Below are positions 43,278 to 50,957 of a stretch of 64,000 bases of DNA, piece after piece. How positions within the stretch are numbered: position 1 is the stretch's first letter; each line of letters starts with the position of its first letter. The stretch spans positions 10,217 to 74,216 of the forward strand of contig JBAXSI010000011.1 of the NCBI GenBank assembly GCA_037130755.1. Reading direction: 5' to 3'. A model generated the notes under the pieces. That model was not told the origin of the DNA and made no database searches. It saw only the letters and a program-made list of their open reading frames with translations. The stretch is from UBA10649 sp037130755. Its GTDB lineage: Bacteria; Actinomycetota; Actinomycetes; S36-B12. The translations under genes were made by a program, and so were the position numbers.

Positions 43278-43821
43278 GACCCCGCAGGCCATTCGTGGCT
43301 TCGGCGTCACCTTCTTGACGATGTTCAAGAAGGTGGTGACCGAGCAGTACCCCGAGCAGAAGGTTCCGACGCAGCCTCGCTACCACGGACGCCACCAGCT
43401 GAACCGCTGGGCCGACGGCCTGGAGAAGTGCGTCGGCTGCGAGTTGTGCGCGTGGGCGTGCCCCGCGGATGCGATCTTCGTCGAAGGGGCGTCCAACTCC
43501 GAGGAGGAGCGGTTCTCGCCCGGCGAACGCTACGGTCGCGTCTACCAGATCAACTACCTGCGCTGCATCTTCTGCGGCCTGTGCATCGAGGCCTGCCCCA
43601 CCCGCGCCCTGACGATGACCAACTTCTACGAGCTGGCCGACGACAACCGCGCCGACCTCATCTTCGAGAAGCAGGACCTGCTGGCCCCGCTGCTGCCGGG
43701 CATGGTCGCCCCGCCGCACGCGATGGTCGAGGGCACGACCGAACGCGACTACTACGCCAACAACGTGAAGGGCGCCAGCCCGGAGCAGGTCACGACCAGC
43801 ACTGAGGGGGTCGCGTCATGA
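43270..43821 (+). CDS. nuoI: NuoI: complex I subunit I (two 4Fe-4S clusters)
   Basis: A 183-residue ferredoxin-like subunit passing electrons from NuoG to NuoB. Two CxxCxxCxxxCP motifs are visible: CVGCELCAWACP near 56-67 and CIFCGLCIEACP near 101-112. It overlaps nuoJ by ATGA. A second, shorter NuoI-like protein is encoded at 58.5 kb. Confidence 0.96.
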   Translation: MAETPQAIRGFGVTFLTMFKKVVTEQYPEQKVPTQPRYHGRHQLNRWADGLEKCVGCELCAWACPADAIFVEGASNSEEERFSPGERYGRVYQINYLRCIFCGLCIEACPTRALTMTNFYELADDNRADLIFEKQDLLAPLLPGMVAPPHAMVEGTTERDYYANNVKGASPEQVTTSTEGVAS

Positions 43822-44597
43822 CCGACACGGCCGTCAACACCGGCGAGGCAGTGGTCTTCTGGATCTGCTCGGTCCTGGCGGTTGCCGGCGCACTGGGCAT
43901 GGTCCTGTCGCGCAAGGCAGTCCACAGCGCGCTCTGGATCGCGTTGACGATGATCAACCTCGCCATCCTCTACGTCGCCAACTCGGCTCCGTTCCTGGGC
44001 ATGGTCCAGGTGATCGTCTACACCGGCGCCGTGATGATGCTGTTCTTGTTCGTCCTCATGGTGGTCGGCGTCGACTCCTCCGACTCGCTCATCGAGACCA
44101 TCAAGGGCCAGCGGCTCGCCGCGCTGATCCTTGGCATCGGCCTTGCTGGACTCCTGGTGTGGGGTATCGCGAACGGCCTGACCGAGACCAGCACCGTGGG
44201 GCTCGACGCCGCGAATGCTGCTGACGGCGGGAACGTCGAGGGCATCGCCCACCTGATCTTCACCAAGTACCTGCTGGCCTTCGAGCTCACGTCGGCGCTG
44301 CTGATCACGGCCGCCATGGGCGCGATGGTCCTGGCGCACCGTGAGCACTGGACGAGCAAGGCGACCCAGAAGGACCTCTCCGTCGAGCGCTTCCACCGCG
44401 ATGAGCACCCGGGCAACCTGCCCAACCCCGGCGTGTACGCCCGTCACAACGCGGTCGACACGCCCGCTCTCCTGCCGGACGGCACGCCGCTCGAGGAGAG
44501 CATCCCCGCTCCGGTCCGTGCCCGCTCGGACGCCCGTCCGGTTGACCATGCCGACGTGCGAGAGGTGCACGAGATCACCGAGGGGAAGGGCGAATGA
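43818..44597 (+). CDS. nuoJ: NuoJ: complex I subunit J
   Basis: A 259-residue membrane subunit with five hydrophobic helices. The conserved VIVYTGAVMMLFLFVLMV segment (about residues 67-84) contains the pi-bulge helix region. The last 85 residues are a soluble tail rich in Asp, His, Pro and Arg, longer than in E. coli. It overlaps nuoK by ATGA. Confidence 0.94.
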   Translation: MTDTAVNTGEAVVFWICSVLAVAGALGMVLSRKAVHSALWIALTMINLAILYVANSAPFLGMVQVIVYTGAVMMLFLFVLMVVGVDSSDSLIETIKGQRLAALILGIGLAGLLVWGIANGLTETSTVGLDAANAADGGNVEGIAHLIFTKYLLAFELTSALLITAAMGAMVLAHREHWTSKATQKDLSVERFHRDEHPGNLPNPGVYARHNAVDTPALLPDGTPLEESIPAPVRARSDARPVDHADVREVHEITEGKGE

Positions 44598-44893
44598 ACC
44601 CGTCGAACTACGTAGTCCTCTCCGCGCTGCTGTTCAGCATCGGCACCATCGGGGTGCTGGTGCGCCGCAATGCAATCGTCGTCTTCATGTCCGTCGAGCT
44701 CATGCTCAACGCGGCGAACCTGGCGTTCGTGGCGTTCGCGCGCATGAATGGCAACCTCGACGGTCAGGTGGTGGCCTTCTTCGTGATGGTCGTCGCCGCA
44801 TCCGAGGTGGTCGTCGGGCTGGCGATCATCCTCACGATCTTCCGAACTCGAAGGTCGGCATCGATCGACGAACCGAACCTGCTGAAGTACTAG
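44594..44893 (+). CDS. nuoK: NuoK: complex I subunit K
   Basis: A 99-residue protein with three membrane helices, the MrpC-like subunit. The buried glutamates lie in VFMSVELMLNAANL (about residues 34-47) and AASEVVVGLAI. The length is standard. It is followed by a 39-bp gap and then nuoL. Confidence 0.95.
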   Translation: MNPSNYVVLSALLFSIGTIGVLVRRNAIVVFMSVELMLNAANLAFVAFARMNGNLDGQVVAFFVMVVAASEVVVGLAIILTIFRTRRSASIDEPNLLKY

Positions 44894-44932
44894 ACGAAGC
44901 GACGTGGAAACCACCATGGATAGGACCGAATC

Positions 44933-46828
44933 GTGACAGAGCTCATGCCCGCCGAGGGGGTGTTCTCCCTCATCTGGGTGCTGATCGCGCTGCCCCTGGT
45001 AGGCGCGGCGATCCTGCTGCTCGGGGGTCGGCGCACCAACAAGTGGGGCCCCTACCTGGCGATCCTCACCGTCTCAGCGGCCGCCGTCATCGGCGTGCTC
45101 ATGCTGCTCGGGATGATGCAGGACAGCGCGGAGCAGCGCACGTACGGCCAGACGCTTTTCACATGGGTGTTCGCCGGCTCGTTCCAGGCGGACATGGCAT
45201 TCCAGCTCGACCAGCTCTCGATCTGCTTCGTCCTGCTGATCACCATCGTGGGTGCGCTCATCCATGTGTACTCGTTGGGCTACATGGAACATGACGAGAA
45301 CAAGCGCAAGTTCTTCGGCATGCTCAACCTCTTCGTCGCGGCGATGCTGCTGCTCGTCCTGGCCAACAACTACCTCCTCCTGTACGTCGGGTGGGAGGGC
45401 GTGGGCCTGGCCAGCTATCTGCTGATCAGCTTCTGGCAGCACAAGGACTCGGCCGCCCAGGCGGGCAAGAAGGCATTCATCATCAACCGCGTCGGCGACG
45501 TGGGCCTGAGCCTGGCGATCATGCTGTTGTTCGTCACCTTCGGCACGGTCAGTTTCCAGGACGTGTTCGGGGCTGCCGACAAGGCGAGTGAGGGCACGCT
45601 CACGGCGATCGGACTGCTCCTACTCCTCGCGGCCTGCGGCAAGTCGGCCCAGTTCCCGCTGCAGGCGTGGCTGCTCGACGCCATGGAGGGCCCGACCCCG
45701 GTTTCAGCCCTGATCCACGCGGCAACGATGGTCACAGCCGGCGTCTACCTGATCGTGCGGAGCAACGTGATCTTCACTGCAGCCGAATGGGCCGCAGTCG
45801 CCGTCATCTGCGTGGGCCTGATCACCATGTGGATGGGCGCGATCATCGGCTCGGCCAAGGACGACATCAAGAAGTCACTCGCCGGCTCCACGATGAGCCA
45901 GATCGGCTACATGATCACCGCCGCCGGGCTTGGCCCCATCGGCTACGTCTTCGCCATCTTCCACCTGCTCATGCACGGCATCTTCAAGGCCGGCCTGTTC
46001 CTCGGGGCCGGCTCGGTGATGCACGGCATGAAGGACAACGTGAACATGCGCCGCTACGGCGCTCTGCGCGCCCTGATGGTGCTGACGTCGACCACGTTCA
46101 TCATCTGCTACCTGGCGATCATCGGCATCCCGCCGTTCGACGGCTTCTTCTCCAAGGACGACATCATCCATGCGTCCTTCGAGCGCAGCCCGATCATCGG
46201 CATCCTCGCGATGCTGGCCGCCGGCCTCACCGGCTTCTACATGACGCGCATGGTGGCGATGACCTTCTTCGGCAAGGCGAGGTGGGAGGACGACGTTCAC
46301 CCGCACGAGTCGCCCAAGGTGATGACGATCCCGCTGGTGATCCTCGCCATCGGCGCCACCATCGGCGGCATGTCGCTGGTGTACTGGGGCAACATCGAGT
46401 CGTGGCTGGAGCCGGTCGTCGGCATCAAGACCGTCGAACTGCCGCTGCCCTCCTGGGTCTACGAGCTCACCACGCTGGTGCTGGTCCTCATCGGAGCCGG
46501 CTTCGCCTGGCTGACCTACGCCCGCCGTGAGGTGCCCGTCGAGGCCCCGCACGGCAACCTCCTGACGCGCGCCGCGCGCGAGGAGCTCTACGGCAACCAC
46601 GTCAACGATGCGCTCGTGGTCGCGCCCAGCTTCTGGCTGTCACGGGTCCTCGTGTGGTTCGACAACAAGGCGGTCGACGGGTTCGTCAACGGCAGTGCCG
46701 CCTTCGTCGGCGGACTGTCCGGCCGAATGCGCAGGTACCAGACCGGATTCGCTCGATCGTATGCGTTGTCAATGGTGGGTGGCGCCGTCCTGGTCGTCCT
46801 CGCCCTGGTGTTGGTGAGGGTCTCGTGA
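44933..46828 (+). CDS. nuoL: NuoL: complex I proton-pumping subunit L
   Basis: A 631-residue antiporter-like subunit with about 16 helices and the long lateral helix near the C-terminus. The VGWEGVGLASYLLI segment carries the key glutamate near residue 151, and the discontinuous-helix region includes LQAWLLDAMEGPTPVSALIH near 240. It begins with GTG and overlaps nuoM by GTGA. Confidence 0.96.
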   Translation: MTELMPAEGVFSLIWVLIALPLVGAAILLLGGRRTNKWGPYLAILTVSAAAVIGVLMLLGMMQDSAEQRTYGQTLFTWVFAGSFQADMAFQLDQLSICFVLLITIVGALIHVYSLGYMEHDENKRKFFGMLNLFVAAMLLLVLANNYLLLYVGWEGVGLASYLLISFWQHKDSAAQAGKKAFIINRVGDVGLSLAIMLLFVTFGTVSFQDVFGAADKASEGTLTAIGLLLLLAACGKSAQFPLQAWLLDAMEGPTPVSALIHAATMVTAGVYLIVRSNVIFTAAEWAAVAVICVGLITMWMGAIIGSAKDDIKKSLAGSTMSQIGYMITAAGLGPIGYVFAIFHLLMHGIFKAGLFLGAGSVMHGMKDNVNMRRYGALRALMVLTSTTFIICYLAIIGIPPFDGFFSKDDIIHASFERSPIIGILAMLAAGLTGFYMTRMVAMTFFGKARWEDDVHPHESPKVMTIPLVILAIGATIGGMSLVYWGNIESWLEPVVGIKTVELPLPSWVYELTTLVLVLIGAGFAWLTYARREVPVEAPHGNLLTRAAREELYGNHVNDALVVAPSFWLSRVLVWFDNKAVDGFVNGSAAFVGGLSGRMRRYQTGFARSYALSMVGGAVLVVLALVLVRVS

Positions 46829-48375
46829 CGTCCTTTCCGTGGCTGACCACGCTCGGGGTCGTCCCCCTTGTCGGCAGCATCGTCGTGCTGCTCCTCCCGA
46901 AGGGGAAGGCGCTACTCGCCAAGCAGGTGGCGCTGCTCTTCGCTGTGGCCACGCTCGTCCTGACCGTCGTGATGGCGCTGCAGTTCCAGGCCGACTCGGT
47001 CGAGCCGTTCCAGTTCGTCGAGAACTACCCGTGGATCCCGACCTTCGGCATTTCGTACTCCGTCGGCGTCGACGGCATCGGCCTGGTGCTGGTGGCGCTG
47101 GCCACCACGCTCGTCCCGATCGTCGTGATCGCCGGATGGAACGATGTCGAGGAGGGCCGCGGCACCGTCAAGGGCTACTTCTCGCTCATCCTCGTCCTCG
47201 AGACGCTGATGATCGGCGTCTTCTCGGCGACCGACGTGTTCTTGTTCTACGTCTTCTTCGAGGCGATGCTCATCCCGGTCTACTTCATGATCGGACGCTT
47301 CGGCGGCGTGCAGCGGTCCTATGCAGCGGTGAAGTTCCTGCTGTACAGCCTCGTCGGCGGCCTGTTCATGCTCGCCTCGCTGATTGGGCTGTACGTCGTT
47401 TCCGCGCAGCTGACCGGCGACGGCACGTTCGACTTCCTCAAGCTCACGGGCCTGGACATCGATCCGACCACCCAGAAGCTGCTCTTCCTCGGCTTCTTCT
47501 TCGCCTTCGCCGTCAAGGCGCCGCTGTGGCCGTTCCACACGTGGCTGCCCGACGCTGCTGCCGAGGCAAAGCCCGGCACCGCAGTTCTGCTCATCGGCGT
47601 GCTCGACAAGGTCGGCACCTTCGGGATGATCCGCTACTGCCTGCCGATCTTCCCGGCGGCCTCGTCCTTCTACGCTCCCGTCGTCATCGGCATGGCGTTG
47701 GTGGGCATCTTCTACGGCGCCTTCGTCGCCCTCAGCCAGACCGACATGAAGCGGCTTTTCGCGTACTCGTCGATGTCGCACTTCGGTTTCATCGCCCTGG
47801 GCATCTTCGTGTTCACCACGCAGGGGCAAAGCGGCTCGGTCGTCTACATGGTCGCCCACGGGCTGTCGACCGCGGCGCTGTTCCTGACGGCGGGCTTCCT
47901 GATGCAGCGCTACCGCGGCTCGAGCACGATCACCGACTTCGGCGGCGTCAACAAGACCGCCCCAGTCCTGGCCGGCTTCTTCCTGTTCGCGACGCTGTCG
48001 TCGCTGGCACTGCCCGGCCTGGTGTCGTTCATCGGCGAGTTCCTTGTCCTGCTGGGCTCGTTCGAGCGGTACATGTGGGTCGGCGCCGTCGCCACCTTGG
48101 GCATCGTCATCACAGCGGCATACGCACTGCGGCTCTACCAGCGCACGATGACCGGGCCGGCGAAGCCCGAACTGGCCAGCATCACCGACCTCAAGGGCCG
48201 GGAGATCACCGCGCTGGTGCCGATCATGGCGCTGTCGATCCTGCTCGGTCTCTGGCCGGCTCCGCTGCTCAACGTGATCAACCCGGCAGTCGACAAGGTC
48301 ATGACCAGCATTGGAGCCACGGATCCCACTCCGACCGTGGCCCTAGGCTCCACCGTTGAAGGGACGAACAAGTGA
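46825..48375 (+). CDS. nuoM: NuoM: complex I proton-pumping subunit M
   Basis: A 516-residue antiporter-like subunit. The glutamate of the pumping pathway is in FEAMLIPVYFMIG near 148-160, and the lysine segment AVKAPLWPFHTWLPDAAAEA near 230-250 is characteristic. The GTG start at 46825 overlaps nuoL; the upstream open frame is a shadow. It overlaps nuoN by GTGA. Confidence 0.96.
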   Translation: MTSFPWLTTLGVVPLVGSIVVLLLPKGKALLAKQVALLFAVATLVLTVVMALQFQADSVEPFQFVENYPWIPTFGISYSVGVDGIGLVLVALATTLVPIVVIAGWNDVEEGRGTVKGYFSLILVLETLMIGVFSATDVFLFYVFFEAMLIPVYFMIGRFGGVQRSYAAVKFLLYSLVGGLFMLASLIGLYVVSAQLTGDGTFDFLKLTGLDIDPTTQKLLFLGFFFAFAVKAPLWPFHTWLPDAAAEAKPGTAVLLIGVLDKVGTFGMIRYCLPIFPAASSFYAPVVIGMALVGIFYGAFVALSQTDMKRLFAYSSMSHFGFIALGIFVFTTQGQSGSVVYMVAHGLSTAALFLTAGFLMQRYRGSSTITDFGGVNKTAPVLAGFFLFATLSSLALPGLVSFIGEFLVLLGSFERYMWVGAVATLGIVITAAYALRLYQRTMTGPAKPELASITDLKGREITALVPIMALSILLGLWPAPLLNVINPAVDKVMTSIGATDPTPTVALGSTVEGTNK

Positions 48376-49949
48376 GCGCCCTGGCATCGGCAACGGCGGT
48401 CGTGAGCGAAGCCGGCACGCCGTTCGACCTGCCCAGCGTCAACTACTCGGCGATCGCGCCGATCCTGATCATCTTCAGTGCGGCCATCGTGTCTGTGCTC
48501 GTCGAGGCCTTCGCGCCCCGCCGGGCCCGGCGCCCCCTGCAGTTGATCGTCGTGATCGTCTCGGTGCTCTCGGCTCTGGTGGTCGTGATCTCCCTCGCTG
48601 GCACGCGACTGGTCACCGGCGACGGTGCGATAGCGATCGACGGTCCGACGCTCGTCATTCAGGGCACGCTCCTCGTGGTGGCACTGCTCGCCGCGCTGCT
48701 CATGGCTGAGCGGAGCATCGATCCCTTGGGCGACGCCTTCGCCCCGCGCGCCTCAGCGCTCCCGGGATCGGAGGACGAGAAGCAGTTCACGCAGCGCGGT
48801 TACCTCCAGACCGAGATCTGGCCGTTCTTCCTCTTCGCGCTGACCGGGATGCTGGTCTTCCCGGCGGCCAACGACCTGCTGCTGATGTTCATCGCGCTTG
48901 AGGTCATGTCGCTTCCGCTGTACCTGCTGGCCGGCATGGCCCGTCGCCGCCGCCTGCTTTCGCAGGAGGCCTCGCTGAAGTACTTCGTGCTGGGCGCCTT
49001 CTCCTCGGCGTTCTTCCTGTACGGCGCTGCGATGCTCTACGGATTCAGCGGCACGGTCTCGTTGCCCGGGATCTCCGCGGCCCTCGCGGCCAAGCCCGGT
49101 GAGAGTGCGCTGGTCGCGATCGGCATCGCCCTGCTGCTGGTGGGCCTGCTGTTCAAGGTCGCCGCCGTGCCGTTCCACCAGTGGACGCCGGACGTCTACC
49201 AGGGCGCACCGACTCCGGTGACCGGCTTCATGGCCGCCACCGTCAAGATCGCGGCCTTCGGCGCACTGCTCCGCCTCCTGTACGTGTCCCTCGGCGGTCT
49301 CCAGTGGGACTGGGTGCCGATGCTCTGGATCATCGCGGCCCTGACGATGCTGGTCGGCTCGATCATCGCTGTCACCCAGACCGACATCAAACGCATGCTT
49401 GCGTACTCGTCCATCGCGCAGGCCGGGTTCATCCTCGTCGGGGTCGTGGCGGTGAGCCCTGCAGGCCTGTCGAGCTCGCTGTTCTACCTGATTGCGTATG
49501 CGTTCACGACGATCGGTGCCTTCGCGATTGTGGCCATGGTCCGAGACGCTTCGGGCGAGGCCACGCACCTGTCGAAGTGGGCCGGACTTGGCCGGAAGTC
49601 ACCGCTGGTCGCGGGCATCTTCGCGATCTTCATGCTGGCGCTGGCAGGGATCCCGCTCACCAGTGGGTTCATCGGCAAGTTCGGCGTCTTCACGGCGGCG
49701 ATCGCCAGCGGCGCCACCTGGCTGGTCATCATCGCGATCTTCGCCAGCCTCATCGCGGCGTTCTTCTACGCACGCGTCATCGTGCTGATGTTCTTCTCCG
49801 AGCCCGGCCCAGACACGGCCTCGGTGGTCATTCCCTCCACGTTCACCACGATCGCCCTGGCTGCTGGTGCCACGGTCACGATCGTGCTCGGCATCGTGCC
49901 CCAGCCGGTGCTCGAGCTGGTGAGCAACGCCGACGTATTCATCCGGTAG
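48372..49949 (+). CDS. nuoN: NuoN: complex I proton-pumping subunit N
   Basis: A 525-residue antiporter-like subunit, the third proton channel. MFIALEVMSLPLYLLAGMARR carries the key glutamate near residue 178, and KVAAVPFHQWTPDVYQGAP is near 262-280. It is the last of the fourteen nuo genes, which run without interruption in the standard A-N order. Confidence 0.96.
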   Translation: MSALASATAVVSEAGTPFDLPSVNYSAIAPILIIFSAAIVSVLVEAFAPRRARRPLQLIVVIVSVLSALVVVISLAGTRLVTGDGAIAIDGPTLVIQGTLLVVALLAALLMAERSIDPLGDAFAPRASALPGSEDEKQFTQRGYLQTEIWPFFLFALTGMLVFPAANDLLLMFIALEVMSLPLYLLAGMARRRRLLSQEASLKYFVLGAFSSAFFLYGAAMLYGFSGTVSLPGISAALAAKPGESALVAIGIALLLVGLLFKVAAVPFHQWTPDVYQGAPTPVTGFMAATVKIAAFGALLRLLYVSLGGLQWDWVPMLWIIAALTMLVGSIIAVTQTDIKRMLAYSSIAQAGFILVGVVAVSPAGLSSSLFYLIAYAFTTIGAFAIVAMVRDASGEATHLSKWAGLGRKSPLVAGIFAIFMLALAGIPLTSGFIGKFGVFTAAIASGATWLVIIAIFASLIAAFFYARVIVLMFFSEPGPDTASVVIPSTFTTIALAAGATVTIVLGIVPQPVLELVSNADVFIR

Positions 49950-49955
49950 TACCGT
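49950..49955 (+). promoter_or_regulatory. -10 element for the polyprenyl synthase gene
   Basis: TACCGT overlapping the end of nuoN, 6 nt before the ATG at 49962. It may give a leaderless transcript in addition to nuo read-through. Confidence 0.4.
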
Positions 49956-49961
49956 TCACCG

Positions 49962-50957
49962 ATGACCGACTCCCTGCTGGGGCTTCCGCTCCCTGACCCA
50001 GCCCTCGAGGCAGAGCTCGCCGAGGGCTTGGCGCGGGTCGAGGTCGGGCTGCGCGAGGCGGTGGCTAGCGACGATCCGTTCGTGGCCGATGCCTCCCGGC
50101 ATCTGGTCGACGCGGGAGGCAAGCGGTTCCGGCCGCTCCTGGTCCTCCTCTCCTCGCAGTTCGGTGATCCGGAGTCCTGGGGCGTTGTTCCTGCCGGAGT
50201 CGTCGTCGAGCTGACGCACCTCGCGACGCTCTATCACGACGATGTGATGGACGAGGCCCAGCTGCGTCGTGGCGCGCAGTCAGCCAACGCGCGCTGGGAC
50301 AACACGATCGCCATCCTCACCGGCGACTTCCTCTTTGCCCGCTCGTCGAAGATCCTCGCGGACCTCGGCCCCGAGGCCGTGCGCATCCAGGCCGTCACGT
50401 TCGAGCGACTGTGCACGGGGCAGATCCGCGAAACGGTCGGTCCGCGGCCAGGCCAAGACGCCGTCGTGCATCACCTTGAGGTGATCGCTGACAAGACCGG
50501 CTCCCTCATCGCTGCCAGCGGCTGGTACGGCGGACTGATGTCGGGGGCCAAGCCCGCGCACGTCGAGACGTTGACTCTGTTCGGGGAGCGGATCGGCGTT
50601 GCCTTCCAGCTCGCCGACGACCTCGTCGACATCACCTCCGAGTCGATGCAGTCGGGCAAGACGCCGGGCACCGATCTGCGCGAGGGCATTCCCACGCTGG
50701 CCGGGCTCATCGCGCTGACCAGCACCGACCCCGCGGACGCGCGGCTGCAGGAGCTGCTGGCGCGCCCGCTGCCCGACGACGCCGAGCACGCTGAGGCCCT
50801 GGCGCTGCTGCGCGCCCACAAGGCCCTCGATGTGGCGCGTGACGAGGCCAGGCGCTGGTCCGACAGCGCCCGCGAGTGTCTTGAGGACCTCCCGGCCTGC
50901 CCGGCTCGCGATGTCATGGAACTGCTCTGCGACTACGTGGTCTCGCGCACCGGCTAG
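49962..50957 (+). CDS. Long-chain polyprenyl diphosphate synthase
   Basis: A 331-residue trans-prenyltransferase that builds the isoprenoid tail. The first Asp-rich motif is in LYHDDVMDEAQLRRG (about residues 87-101) and the second is ADDLVDI near 219-225, with a KTG segment before it. Neighbouring men and nuo genes imply that it makes the menaquinone side chain (hepta- to nonaprenyl; the length cannot be read from sequence). The four bases 50954-50957 overlap the 3' end of the convergent GGDEF/EAL gene. Confidence 0.93.
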   Translation: MTDSLLGLPLPDPALEAELAEGLARVEVGLREAVASDDPFVADASRHLVDAGGKRFRPLLVLLSSQFGDPESWGVVPAGVVVELTHLATLYHDDVMDEAQLRRGAQSANARWDNTIAILTGDFLFARSSKILADLGPEAVRIQAVTFERLCTGQIRETVGPRPGQDAVVHHLEVIADKTGSLIAASGWYGGLMSGAKPAHVETLTLFGERIGVAFQLADDLVDITSESMQSGKTPGTDLREGIPTLAGLIALTSTDPADARLQELLARPLPDDAEHAEALALLRAHKALDVARDEARRWSDSARECLEDLPACPARDVMELLCDYVVSRTG

